64,000 nucleotides of DNA from NCBI GenBank assembly GCA_903885375.1, contig CAISIK010000141.1, forward strand, positions 1 to 64,000. Direction: 5' to 3'. The notes beneath the pieces are model-generated. The model was not told the DNA's origin. It searched no databases and saw nothing but the letters and a program-made list of their open reading frames with translations. Shown one piece after another: positions 1 to 8,141 of this stretch. Position numbers and translations under genes: made by a program. How positions within the stretch are numbered: the first letter of the stretch is position 1; each line of letters starts with the position of its first letter. This DNA comes from an uncultured Pseudomonadota bacterium (GTDB lineage: Bacteria > Myxococcota_A > UBA796 > SXON01).

Positions 1-1002
1 ACCGTGGGCGTGCCCCCCGCTCGCGAGCCCGCGCCGGCCCCGGCGGCCGCCGCACCGCCACCCCTGCCCCCCTCGCGCGGCGCGGCGTCGCGGCTGCGTC
101 AGCGTGGCCAGCTCGCCCCCGACGCCGGCGTGTCCGATGTTTCGGCCGATGAGCATCTCGGGGGCGCAAGGCTGGAGCTCCCGCCGCGCCCGGCCGTGCC
201 TCCCGCGCCCGCGACGGCTCCTGCGGCCGCGGCGCCATCGCCCACCCGCGCTCCGGCTCCGTTCATTCCGCGCAACCAGCGGCCGCCGGAGTCCAGGCCG
301 CCCCGGGTGTCCGCCACCGTTTGGGCGGTCACCGGGATCGGGCTCATGGTGTTCTCGGCGGGCTTCATCTGGTGGCGCATCCGCGGGCAGGTTCGAAGCG
401 CCGAGCCGGCCGCCGAGCAGGAAGCGGCGCTCCCGCCCGAGGTGCCGCCGGCCGCTCCCGAACCCGTGGCCATCGCGGCCCCGGTGGAGCCGCCGGTCGC
501 CCCCGACCCCGTGGTGGAGCCCGAAGTCGTGCCGGTGCCCGCACCCGTCGTGGTCGTGGCCCCCCCGGTCGCGCCGACCGCGATCGTTCCCGCGCCGAAG
601 CCGCCCGAGGTGGTGGTGGTGGTCCCCCCGCCGGTGGCCAAGCCGCCGCCGGAGCCCCTGGTCATGACCGTGCCGGCCCCGAAGCCCCCCGCGCCGGCCC
701 CGGTAGAGCCGGCTCGTGTCCCCGCCACGCCGGTCCCGGCGGCGCCTACCATCCTCACGCCCGGCGCCGCACAGAGCTCGCCGGCCGAGGCGGCCGGCCT
801 CCTGCGCATCACCACGAACCCGCCGGCGCGCGTGCAGATCGATGGCAAGGCCATGGGTACCATCGCCGAGCAGGGTGAATTCAGCCTGTCCGGCGGCGAG
901 CACCGGGTGCGCGTGGTGTCGACGACCAACGGCAAGTCGCAGACGATGCTGGTGCGCATCGATCCGGGCCGCTCGACGGCGATCAGCTTTCAGCTCAAGT
1001 AG
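1..1002 (+). CDS. PEGA-domain membrane protein, C-terminal part (5' end outside window)
   Basis: The frame is open from the first base, so this is probably the tail of a longer protein. The visible part has a Pro/Ala-rich segment, one membrane span (about residues 103-124 of the fragment), a second long Pro/Val-rich linker and a C-terminal PEGA-like domain (about 268-330, with NPPARVQIDG and GEHRVRV). In myxobacterial-type genomes this layout often follows a Ser/Thr kinase domain, but no kinase is visible here. The linkers probably carry the PEGA domain away from the membrane. The 3' end overlaps the convergent yggS by 8 bp. A GTG at base 4 could be a start, but nothing argues for it. Confidence 0.7.
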   Translation, partial: TVGVPPAREPAPAPAAAAPPPLPPSRGAASRLRQRGQLAPDAGVSDVSADEHLGGARLELPPRPAVPPAPATAPAAAAPSPTRAPAPFIPRNQRPPESRPPRVSATVWAVTGIGLMVFSAGFIWWRIRGQVRSAEPAAEQEAALPPEVPPAAPEPVAIAAPVEPPVAPDPVVEPEVVPVPAPVVVVAPPVAPTAIVPAPKPPEVVVVVPPPVAKPPPEPLVMTVPAPKPPAPAPVEPARVPATPVPAAPTILTPGAAQSSPAEAAGLLRITTNPPARVQIDGKAMGTIAEQGEFSLSGGEHRVRVVSTTNGKSQTMLVRIDPGRSTAISFQLK

Positions 1003-1651
1003 CGGGCTCGCGCGGCGCGCGGGCGCCGAATATGGCAGTACCCACGCGGATCATCGTGGCGCCATGGCGCAGCGCCACGGGCCAGTCGTGGCTCATGCCC
1101 ATCGAGAGCTCGGTCAGCGGAAGGCCGTCGGCCCGCCCGCGGGCTGCGAGGTCGGCGAGCTCCGCGAAGCAAGGCGCGGCGCCCTCCGGATCGTCCGTCG
1201 CGGGCGGAATGGTCATCAGGCCGCGGAGCCGCACGCCGGGGAGGGCCATCACCGCCTTGCACAGCTCCAGCGCCTCGGCCGGCGCGACGCCGGACTTCTG
1301 GCTCTCGCCCATGTTCACGCCTACGAGGATGCCGGTGGGGCGGTCGCCCGAGCGCTTGCCGATCTCCTCCGCGAGGGCGAAGGAGTCGACGTCGTGGATG
1401 AGGCTGGCGCGCCCCACCACGTACTTCACCTTGTTGCGCTGCAGGCTGCCGATGAAGTGCCAGATCGGGCCCTTGCCCACCTCGTCGGCCTTGTCGCGCA
1501 GCTCCTGCGCGTAGTTCTCGCCGAAGTGCACCTGGCCGGCGGCGAGCGCCTCGCGCACCGCCTCGGCGGGACGGGTCTTGCTGACCGCGATCAACGTGAC
1601 CGAAGGGGGCAGGCGGGCGGTGATGCCGCCCAGGTTGGCCGCGATGCTCAT
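995..1651 (-). CDS. yggS: YggS/PLPBP family pyridoxal phosphate homeostasis protein
   Basis: 218 aa, normal for the family. It is a single-domain alanine-racemase-like TIM barrel that binds PLP without known catalysis and buffers the PLP pool. Visible signatures are the PLP lysine in LIAVSKTRP (K25), HFGENYAQE, the HFIGSLQRNK motif, GLMTIPP, LSMGMSHDW and the C-terminal RVGTAIFGAR phosphate-binding loop. The start is an ATG at 1651. It lies 55 bp after maf on the same strand and is convergent with the PEGA gene. Identification is very secure. Confidence 0.96.
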   Translation of the reverse strand: MSIAANLGGITARLPPSVTLIAVSKTRPAEAVREALAAGQVHFGENYAQELRDKADEVGKGPIWHFIGSLQRNKVKYVVGRASLIHDVDSFALAEEIGKRSGDRPTGILVGVNMGESQKSGVAPAEALELCKAVMALPGVRLRGLMTIPPATDDPEGAAPCFAELADLAARGRADGLPLTELSMGMSHDWPVALRHGATMIRVGTAIFGARAPREPAT

Positions 1652-1706
1652 GCCCCGCGGCTATCAAGGAATCCGACGCGGGGCCGCGCTCAGGGGCCTC
1701 CCGCGG

Positions 1707-2282
1707 CTATCGCGGCGGGCTGGCGAGCAGGGCCAGGCTTTCCCGCAGCGGCAGCCCGACGACCGCCGTGTAGCTGCCCACGATCCGGTCCACGAGCGCC
1801 CCTCCGCCGCCCTGGATGGCGTAGCCGCCGGCGCGATCGAGGGGCTCGCCGGTGGCCACGTACGCGGCGATCTCGGCATCGTCGAGGATGCGGAACCGCA
1901 CCCGGGTGGTCACCACGGTGCTGCGTTCGCGCCCGCCCTGGAGAACGACCACGGCGGTATGGACGTGGTGCCAGCGCCCGCTGAGCCGCCGGAGGGTGTC
2001 GATCGCGCGGGCGTCGGTGCCGGGTTTGCCGGGAATCCAGTCCTCCAGGGCCACGGTCGTGTCGGCCGCGAGGACGATCAGGTCGGCGCCGCCTTCCGGA
2101 TCGCGGGCGTCGGCTGCCCGCGCCTTCGCGCGCGCCACGCGCAGGCAGTACGCGCGCGGCGCCTCGCCGGGGTGCTCCGTCTCGTCGGTGTCGGAGGGCC
2201 GCACGAGCAGGGCCACGCCGACGGCTTCGAGCAGCGCGCGCCGCCGTGGGGAGGCGGAAGCAAGGACGAGCGGACGGCTCAC
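1707..2282 (-). CDS. maf: Maf family nucleoside triphosphate pyrophosphatase
   Basis: 191 aa. Maf proteins hydrolyse dTTP/UTP or modified nucleotides to the monophosphate and are linked to septum control and nucleotide-pool cleaning. The N-terminal LASASPRRRALLEAVG motif, the SDTDETEHPGE region, a VLAADTTVAL segment (family AADTVV), GKPGTDARAI and YAIQGGGGALV are all typical. The start is a GTG at 2282 that overlaps the thioesterase stop as GTGA, implying translational coupling. The frame continues upstream, but that part lies inside the thioesterase and lacks family similarity. Confidence 0.94.
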   Translation of the reverse strand: MSRPLVLASASPRRRALLEAVGVALLVRPSDTDETEHPGEAPRAYCLRVARAKARAADARDPEGGADLIVLAADTTVALEDWIPGKPGTDARAIDTLRRLSGRWHHVHTAVVVLQGGRERSTVVTTRVRFRILDDAEIAAYVATGEPLDRAGGYAIQGGGGALVDRIVGSYTAVVGLPLRESLALLASPPR

Positions 2283-2755
2283 CGCGCGCGGAGGCGATGC
2301 GCGCGGCGCGCGTTGGCTTCGAGCACGCGGGCTTCGCCGCCGTCGGTGTCGGGCACGAGGGTGGGAACCCGGCCCTTCGAGCCATCGCTGTTGAGGGCCA
2401 CGAAGGTGAGGTAGGCCGTGCTGGTGCGCGTGCGAACGCCGGTGAGCGGGTCTTCCCCGTCCACCGCGACGCCCACCTCCATCGAGCTGCCCCACGCCGC
2501 GTTCACCACCGCCTGGAAGATGGCGATGTGGCCGCGCTGGATGGGGTTGAGGAAGATGAGCTCGTCGATCGACGCCGTGACCACCTGACGGCGACAGAAC
2601 CGCTGCGCGGAGATCGCGCCGCAGATGTCGATCCAGGCGGCAACCTGACCGCCGAAGATGGTGCCGACCGCGTTGGTGTGCTCCGGGAGCACGAGCTGGG
2701 TCATCTCGACCCGGCTCGCGCTCGCGAGGGCTCGCTCTACTTGTCCAGCAACCAC
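2279..2755 (-). CDS. Acyl-CoA thioesterase, hotdog fold (YciA-like)
   Basis: 158 aa, consistent with a single hotdog-domain thioesterase that hydrolyses acyl-CoA. Seen: SRVEMTQLVLPEHTNAVGTIFGGQV, written here as SRVEMTQLVLP then HTNAVGTIFGGQV, followed by AWIDICGAISAQR and a VVTASIDELIFLNPIQRG strand. N28 with the following GGQ, and the D of AWID, match the YciA/ACOT active-site region. The start is a GTG at 2755, overlapping the preceding gene by 19 bp; an internal ATG at 2704 is less likely because it would remove the SRVE block. It overlaps maf by GTGA. The physiological acyl chain cannot be read from the sequence. Confidence 0.88.
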   Translation of the reverse strand: MVAGQVERALASASRVEMTQLVLPEHTNAVGTIFGGQVAAWIDICGAISAQRFCRRQVVTASIDELIFLNPIQRGHIAIFQAVVNAAWGSSMEVGVAVDGEDPLTGVRTRTSTAYLTFVALNSDGSKGRVPTLVPDTDGGEARVLEANARRAHRLRAR

Positions 2756-3282
2756 GCGCTCACTTCCACTCCGCCTCCGTAGGCGAGCGAGATCTCCGAC
2801 TTGGAGGCCTTCACCTGGCCCAGGCCGGGGAGGTTGGTGACGCCGAGCATCGGCACCACGTACACGCCGAAGCCCATGCCCTTCTTCATCTCCATGCCGG
2901 TGCGGAGCTGCGCCACGGCGTTGAAGCCACCGGACTGCATCTTGGCGTCGTCGAGCGCCTCGCCGAGGTCACCCATGAAGCCGAAGTAGCGGAGGCGCGC
3001 GCCGGGCGCCATCGTGCCTTCCACTTCGGGGGCGATCTGGCGCTTGAGGGCCACGAACGTGATGCCCGCGCCGAGGTTCAGCTGGTCGGAGCCCAGCCCG
3101 CCGATGGTGTCGATGGCCTGCAGGTTGAAGGTGATGCCGCTCGCCCGCCAGTCGAGCGAAGGCGCCCATGCCGTCCCGTCACTGAGGCCGCCCAGCTGCG
3201 CGGTGGCGCCGAAGCCCGCGAAGGCATGGGTCGGCGCGAGCGCCGCGAGTAGCGCGGTGGTACCAATCAGGTTCTTGAACAT
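2737..3282 (-). CDS. Small secreted protein, probable outer-membrane barrel
   Basis: 181 aa. I do not recognise the family. It has a clear Sec signal peptide (MFKNLIGTTALLAALAPTHA, then FAGFGA). The mature part alternates short amphipathic strands rich in Gly and aromatics (LGAGITFVALKR, ARLRYFGFMG, GFGVYVVPMLGV, ISLAYGGGVEVSAWLL), as in small beta-barrels. The ATG at 3282 has a good ribosome binding site, AAGGAGA, about 7 nt upstream. A possible promoter lies at 3305-3333. It follows moeA on the same strand with a 71 bp gap, and its end overlaps the thioesterase start. Confidence 0.72.
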   Translation of the reverse strand: MFKNLIGTTALLAALAPTHAFAGFGATAQLGGLSDGTAWAPSLDWRASGITFNLQAIDTIGGLGSDQLNLGAGITFVALKRQIAPEVEGTMAPGARLRYFGFMGDLGEALDDAKMQSGGFNAVAQLRTGMEMKKGMGFGVYVVPMLGVTNLPGLGQVKASKSEISLAYGGGVEVSAWLLDK

Positions 3283-3304
3283 TGCGTCTCTCCTTGTCGC
3301 GGAG

Positions 3305-3333
3305 ATCTTCCCACGGTTCCGTTGACACGTCAA
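3305..3333 (-). promoter_or_regulatory. Possible promoter with TTGAC dyad
   Basis: On the minus strand TTGACG (3333-3328), a 17 bp spacer and GAAGAT (3310-3305) resemble a sigma-70 promoter with a good -35 and a weak -10. The -35 sits in a perfect inverted repeat TTGAC-AC-GTCAA (3322-3333), which could be an operator. It would drive the small barrel gene starting at 3282. No other evidence supports it. Confidence 0.35.
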
Positions 3334-3353
3334 GTTTTGTTCGGGACGCCTGC

Positions 3354-4604
3354 TCAGCAACAGCCGTCGCTCGATGTCTCCACCGTGCCCCAGCCGTAGG
3401 CGGGGTCGGGTGCATCGTCGAATTCGCGGTCGAAGAGCTGGACGCGCACGGTGCCGGAAACCTCGGCGGTGTCGGCGTCGAGGAGGGCAAAACCGTGGCC
3501 CTCGGCCATGCCCACCACGTTGCCGCTGCCCTGGTGGCGACCGGCGGGCACGGCGAACAACTGGCCGCCCTCCCGCTCGAGGCGCACGCGCAGGAGCTCC
3601 ACCCGGCCCGTGGCCCGCCGGAGCGGGGACCGAAGCGTGGCGTGCACCACCGGCAGGAAGGGGTTCGGGTCGCCCATGGTGCGGCGGATCACCGGGCGCA
3701 CGAACTGGAGAAAGTTCACCATGCAGGAGACGGGGTTCCCGGGGAGACCGAAGAACGGGCGCCCGGCGAGGCGGCCATAGGCCAGCGGCTTGCCGGGCTT
3801 CATCGCCACCCGCCAGAAGTCGATCGCGCCCACGACCTCCTTGACGTGGTCGAAGTCGCCGACCGACACGCCGCCGGTGGAGACGACGAGATCGGCGCGC
3901 GCGGCCGCATCCGCGAAGGCGGCGCGCAGGGCCTCGCGGTCGTCGCCCACGTTCCCGCAGTCGACGGGCTCGGCGCCGGCGGCGAGCACCAGCCCGACGA
4001 GGGCGTGGTTGTTGCTGCTGTAGATCTGGCCCGGCCCGAGGGGCAGGCCCGGCGCCACGACCTCGTCCCCGGTGGAGAGGATGGCCACCCGAGGCCGACG
4101 CGCCACCCGAACCCGCGCGAGGCCGAGGCTCGCGAGGAGGCCCACCGCGCCCGGCGTAAGGCGCGCTCCGGGCTCGAAGGCCCGGGCGCCACGTTGAACG
4201 TCGGCGCCCTCCCGGCGGATGTGCTGCCCGAGTCTTGCGCCCACGGCGATGGCCACCCGGTCTCCCTCGGAGCTGGTGTCCTCCACCATCACGATGGCGT
4301 CGGCGCCGGCGGGCACGGGAGCCCCCGTCATGATGCGCGAGGCGGTGCCCGGCTCCACGACGTGACGACCGACCGACCCGGCCGCGATCGTTTCGAGGAC
4401 GCGCAGGGTGCCCGGCAGGTCCGCGGCGCGGACCGCGAATCCATCCATCGCCGAGTTGGCCCAGGGCGGCAGGGAGAGCGGCGCGAGCACGGGTTCGGCG
4501 AGCAGGCGCCCGTAGGCCTGCGAGAGCGCGACCTCCTCACTCCCACCCGGCACGACATCGGCGAGGATTCGCGCCAGCGCCGCTTCGACGGTGAGCGTGC
4601 TCAC
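3354..4604 (-). CDS. moeA: Molybdopterin molybdenumtransferase MoeA
   Basis: 416 aa, full length. MoeA inserts molybdate into adenylylated molybdopterin in the last step of Mo-cofactor synthesis. All family landmarks are visible: PPWANSAMDGFAVR, RIMTGAPVPAGADAIVMVED, RPRVAILSTGDEVV, the molybdopterin-binding STGGVSVGDFDHVKEV, AMKPGKPLAYG and FGLPGNPVS. It starts with GTG at 4604, overlapping the mltD stop as GTGA, so it is probably translated together with an unrelated cell-wall enzyme. No other moa/mob genes are nearby. Confidence 0.97.
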   Translation of the reverse strand: MSTLTVEAALARILADVVPGGSEEVALSQAYGRLLAEPVLAPLSLPPWANSAMDGFAVRAADLPGTLRVLETIAAGSVGRHVVEPGTASRIMTGAPVPAGADAIVMVEDTSSEGDRVAIAVGARLGQHIRREGADVQRGARAFEPGARLTPGAVGLLASLGLARVRVARRPRVAILSTGDEVVAPGLPLGPGQIYSSNNHALVGLVLAAGAEPVDCGNVGDDREALRAAFADAAARADLVVSTGGVSVGDFDHVKEVVGAIDFWRVAMKPGKPLAYGRLAGRPFFGLPGNPVSCMVNFLQFVRPVIRRTMGDPNPFLPVVHATLRSPLRRATGRVELLRVRLEREGGQLFAVPAGRHQGSGNVVGMAEGHGFALLDADTAEVSGTVRVQLFDREFDDAPDPAYGWGTVETSSDGCC

Positions 4605-6397
4605 TCCTTGATCTTCAGCTTCTGGCCGGGGTAGATCGTGCTTCCCCGGATGCCGTTCCAGCTCTTGATCTGCGCCACGGTGCAGTCGTAACGCTCGGCG
4701 ATGGTGCCGAGGGTGTCGCCGCGCTTCACGGTGTAGCTGGTGGAGCGGGGGGCGGCGGGCTCGGCCTTCGCGGACTTCTTGCTTTCGCTCGCCGGTACCG
4801 CCACCGTGCCGACCTTCAGCGTTTGGCCGACGAGAATCTTGTCGCTCTTGAGCCCGTTGAGCGACTTGAGCTCGCTCACGCTCAGCTTGTACTTGCCCGC
4901 CACGCTGGAGAGGGTTTCACCCGACGCGACCTTGTGGGTGCGGGCGCGCGTGGTGGAGGTGGCCTTCTCGGCGGCGGGCTCCGTGCTCTTCGACGCGCTC
5001 GCCGGCGCGCTCGCCTCGGCGGCGCCCGACTCGGTCGGCGCCATCGACACAAGCGACGAGCTGCCGGGCCGCGCGGGCACCACCAGCTCCTGCCCCACCT
5101 TGAGCTTGCTCTTCTTGGTGAGGTGGTTGAGGCGCGCGATCTCCTCGGATTCCACGCCGTACTTCTTCGCGATGGCGGCGAGGGTTTCCTTGCGCTTGAC
5201 CACGTGGCGCGCCAACGTGATCCGCTCCTCGGGGGGCACCTTCGCAAACTCCACCTTGAAGGAGTCGACCTTGTTGGGAGGCAGGTTCACCCGCCAGTTG
5301 GGCACATCTGGCGGGAGCGCCCATCGACGCAGCCCCGGATTGAGCTCGAGCACCTGCTCGTCGCCCAGGCCGGCGGAGCGCGCGATCACATCCACGCCGG
5401 TGCCCCCCGGCACCTCGACGGTGACCTGTTCCAGCGGGTCCTGGTACTTCACCCCGACAAAGCCGTACCGTTCGGGGTGCTTGCCGATGATCGCCGCTGC
5501 GATGAGCTTGGGCACGTAGTTCTGGGTTTCGGTGTGGAGCGCGTTGCGCTCCACGAGCGTCCAGAAGTCGGTCGTGCCGTGTCGACGACACTCCTTGCCC
5601 ACCCGGCCTTCACCACCGTTGTAGCTGGCCCAGGCCAGCCACCAGTCGCCCTCGAACATCTTGTTCAAGTAGGCGAGGTAGGTGAGGGCGGCGGCGGTGG
5701 CGCGCATCGGGTCGCGGCGCTCATCAGCCCACCAATCCACCCGCAGACCGTACTGCCGCGCGGTGGCCGGCATGAACTGCCAGAGGCCGGCGGCGGAGGC
5801 ATAGCTCGTGGCGGAGGTGGTGAAGCCGCTCTCGATCATCGAGAGGTAGACGAGGTCCCGCGGGAGGCCGCGCCGTTCGAGCTCGGCGTGCATCATCGGC
5901 AGGTAGCGCGTGCTCCGCATCAGGTAGCGCGAGTAGTACTTGCGGCCGCGCCCGAGGAAGTAGGTCATCCACTTCTGCACCATCGTGTTGGTCACGATGG
6001 GGATGTCGAACTCTTCGGGGTTCACCTTGTCGAGTTGGAGCGGGTCGATCGACGTGGCGGTGAGGGGGGCGAGGTAGTACTCGAGCGGCAGGTCGGCGCC
6101 GATGGCACCCGTGTAGCCGAGCTCCGCGAGACGCTCGGCGGCGAGCTCCTCCGAGCTGGCCGAGGCGATCGCCCCGGCCGCATCGCTGCCCTCGATCTGT
6201 TCCCAAAGGCTGCCCTCTTCGACCTCGGCGGCCGGCTCATCGACATCGGGAGCCGCGAGCGCATCCGAGGGCGTGAGCATCGGCCGATCGCCCGCGTGTG
6301 CGCTGAACGGCGAGCCGAACAGCATCAGGAGGAAGGCGCCCGAGAGGAGGGTGGGCGAATGGGCCGGCCGGGGAGGCCGAATCGGGGATGTGGGCAT
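4601..6397 (-). CDS. mltD: MltD-type lytic transglycosylase with three LysM domains
   Basis: 598 aa from ATG 6397. An N-terminal signal or anchor (LLSGAFLLMLFGSPFSAHA) is followed by an acidic region, an SLT/MltD catalytic domain (about 165-300) with catalytic Glu189 in YLSMIESGF, AAGLWQFMPATARQYGL and WASYNGGEGRV, then three LysM modules (about 397-440, 488-533, 552-598; HVVKRKETLAAIA, HKVASGETLSSVA, YTVKRGDTLGTIA). It cleaves peptidoglycan glycan strands by forming 1,6-anhydroMurNAc in the periplasm. E. coli MltD has two LysM domains, so three is slightly longer. It is divergent from the regulator-like gene at 6428, with only 30 bp between the starts. Confidence 0.95.
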   Translation of the reverse strand: MPTSPIRPPRPAHSPTLLSGAFLLMLFGSPFSAHAGDRPMLTPSDALAAPDVDEPAAEVEEGSLWEQIEGSDAAGAIASASSEELAAERLAELGYTGAIGADLPLEYYLAPLTATSIDPLQLDKVNPEEFDIPIVTNTMVQKWMTYFLGRGRKYYSRYLMRSTRYLPMMHAELERRGLPRDLVYLSMIESGFTTSATSYASAAGLWQFMPATARQYGLRVDWWADERRDPMRATAAALTYLAYLNKMFEGDWWLAWASYNGGEGRVGKECRRHGTTDFWTLVERNALHTETQNYVPKLIAAAIIGKHPERYGFVGVKYQDPLEQVTVEVPGGTGVDVIARSAGLGDEQVLELNPGLRRWALPPDVPNWRVNLPPNKVDSFKVEFAKVPPEERITLARHVVKRKETLAAIAKKYGVESEEIARLNHLTKKSKLKVGQELVVPARPGSSSLVSMAPTESGAAEASAPASASKSTEPAAEKATSTTRARTHKVASGETLSSVAGKYKLSVSELKSLNGLKSDKILVGQTLKVGTVAVPASESKKSAKAEPAAPRSTSYTVKRGDTLGTIAERYDCTVAQIKSWNGIRGSTIYPGQKLKIKE

Positions 6398-6427
6398 GAC
6401 GGAGGGGCATTCAGGATAACCGGTCGT

Positions 6428-7615
6428 GTGATCGTCTTCGCGACCGACCGTGAAAGTTCTCGTGATCGTTGGTTGCCGGTGCTCGCTGGCGGCGGATCGG
6501 CCATCCTCGTGGTCCGCGGTTGGGCGGAGCTGGTGGCGGAGGTAGCGAACCCCCGGGTGCGGATCGCGGTCATCGATCCGGCCCTGCCCGGGCTCCTTCC
6601 GGAGCTGCTGCTCAAGCTGGTCGAGTCCTTTCCCCATGCGCCTCTCCTCCGTTCCCTGGATGAACCCCTCGGGGCCATCCCTTCCCTCCCAGTGCGGGCG
6701 GTGCAGATCAACGGGCTGGTCCGGCGCCGGGGAAAGGGCGGCGCCGCCGAGGAGCTGCAAAGGCGCCTCCCGCACAGCGGGCTCGGTCCGGACGCCGCGG
6801 TGATCATGGCGCGGGCGGCGGCCGATCGCGGCACGCTGGTGCTCGTCGGCCCACGCGGCACGGGCAAGGAGCTCCACGCCCGCCTGCTGCACCGCATGTC
6901 GGGCGCCACGGGCCCGTTCGCAGTCCTCGCGGCCGACGCGGTCTGGCAGGCCACCGACCCGGTGGGCACGCTGTTTGTCGACGGGGGCCACATCCGGCCC
7001 GACCTCGCGGAGGTGGTGGTGTCGGCCACCGACGCCGGGTGGCGGGTGATCGTCGGCTCGCGGGCCCCGGTGGATGTGCCCATGGCCAGCACGCTGCAGC
7101 TCACCGGGCTGAGCCAGCGGCCCGACGCCATTGTCCCCCTCGCGCGGCACTTCGCGGAGAGCTACGCCCGCGCGCTCGGTCTCCCCCGCCGGCGCTACGA
7201 CCGGCGGCTCCTCGCCATGATGCAGGCGTGGAGCTGGCCGCAGAACGACCGTGAGCTCGACCGTTTCGTGCAGCAGGCCGTGGCCGCCTCCACGGAGCCC
7301 GTGCTCCGCCTGGAGCGACTCCCCCCCGAGCTGCGTGCCCGGCTCGACCCGGCGGAGGCCGCGCCCACGGTGAACCTCGAGGGCTTCGAGGAGCTCGTAG
7401 CGGAGCGGCTCGCCGCCGTGGTGCGCGGCTGGCATGCGGGGGGGGCCACCGACCTCCACGGGTTGGTGATCGACGCAGCGGAGCGGGCGCTCCTCCGCCT
7501 CGTGCTGGCACGAACGAAAGGCAACCGGAAGGCCGCCGCCCAGCTCCTGGGGCTCGCCCGCAACACCTTGCAGGCGCACCTGCAGCGGCTCGGGGTCACC
7601 GCAGGCGGCGAATGA
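6428..7615 (+). CDS. Degenerate sigma-54 activator-like protein with Fis HTH
   Basis: 395 aa from GTG 6428 (AGGAT nearby upstream). Residues 1-75 look like a receiver domain. Residues 135-290 resemble a sigma-54 AAA+ domain: Walker A GPRGTGKELHARLLHR and a Walker-B-like GTLFVDGGHI. The roughly 60 residues that normally carry the GAFTGA loop and sensor elements are absent, and the Walker-B glutamate is missing. A Fis-type helix-turn-helix follows (350-390, GNRKAAAQLLGLARNTLQAHL). It therefore probably binds DNA but is unlikely to remodel sigma-54 holoenzyme. Its 30 bp divergence from mltD makes mltD a natural candidate target. The true start could lie slightly elsewhere. Confidence 0.78.
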   Translation: MIVFATDRESSRDRWLPVLAGGGSAILVVRGWAELVAEVANPRVRIAVIDPALPGLLPELLLKLVESFPHAPLLRSLDEPLGAIPSLPVRAVQINGLVRRRGKGGAAEELQRRLPHSGLGPDAAVIMARAAADRGTLVLVGPRGTGKELHARLLHRMSGATGPFAVLAADAVWQATDPVGTLFVDGGHIRPDLAEVVVSATDAGWRVIVGSRAPVDVPMASTLQLTGLSQRPDAIVPLARHFAESYARALGLPRRRYDRRLLAMMQAWSWPQNDRELDRFVQQAVAASTEPVLRLERLPPELRARLDPAEAAPTVNLEGFEELVAERLAAVVRGWHAGGATDLHGLVIDAAERALLRLVLARTKGNRKAAAQLLGLARNTLQAHLQRLGVTAGGE

Positions 7616-8141
7616 CGCTCCGCGGGTCGGGAGCCACCCAGATGGCGCCCACCACCGCCCATCCGGCCACCCCGGTGGCGCGCACCTCGTCGATGTTCTC
7701 CAGCCCGATGCCGCCGATGGCGACGACCGGGCGTGCGGAGGCGGCGACGGCCTCCGCCAGCATGGGGATGCTGCGCGGCGACCAGGGGGTGTCCTTGGTG
7801 CCCGTCGCGAAGACGGGGCCGAAGCCGATGTAGAGGGCCTCGCGTTCGGCGCGCACCTGCTCCAGCGTGTGCGTGCTGCGGCCGTGGGGGCCCTGGGCGG
7901 CGCCATCGGTGTCGCCGAGGTGGGCGCAGAGCCCGAGCTCGGCGGCGAGCTCGGCGTCATCGTTCACGACGAGCACGAGGGGGAGGGGCCGACAGCGCTC
8001 GGCCAGCGCGCGGACAGCCGAACGCGGCCAGCCCTTGCAGCGGAGCTGCACGACCGCCACGCCCTCGTCGGCGAGGAGCCTCACTTGCCGCTCCGGATCG
8101 CCCCGCGCGGGGTCGGTCATGCCGTAGAGGCCGGCGATCAC
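7596..8141 (-). CDS. thiE: Thiamine phosphate synthase family protein
   Basis: 181 aa, a little shorter than the usual 200-220. ThiE joins HMP-PP and thiazole phosphate. Seen: GLYGMTDPARG, the pyrophosphate-binding VVQLRCKGWP, VLVVNDDAELAAELG with CAHLGDTD, YIGFGPVFATGTKD and the terminal VVAIGGIGLENI / GWAVVGAIW phosphate loop. The GTG start at 8141 overlaps the pabB stop as GTGA. The 3' end overlaps the convergent regulator gene by 20 bp. A TenI-like or other ThiE paralogue cannot be excluded. The thiO-like gene at 11191 is nearby but on the other strand. Confidence 0.85.
   Translation of the reverse strand: MIAGLYGMTDPARGDPERQVRLLADEGVAVVQLRCKGWPRSAVRALAERCRPLPLVLVVNDDAELAAELGLCAHLGDTDGAAQGPHGRSTHTLEQVRAEREALYIGFGPVFATGTKDTPWSPRSIPMLAEAVAASARPVVAIGGIGLENIDEVRATGVAGWAVVGAIWVAPDPRSVIRRLR

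Noticed and set aside
6398-7960. Long minus-strand frame continuing upstream of mltD
   Set aside because: It is antisense to the regulator gene and thiE region, has low-complexity composition typical of GC-rich shadow frames, and mltD has a clear signal peptide start at 6397.
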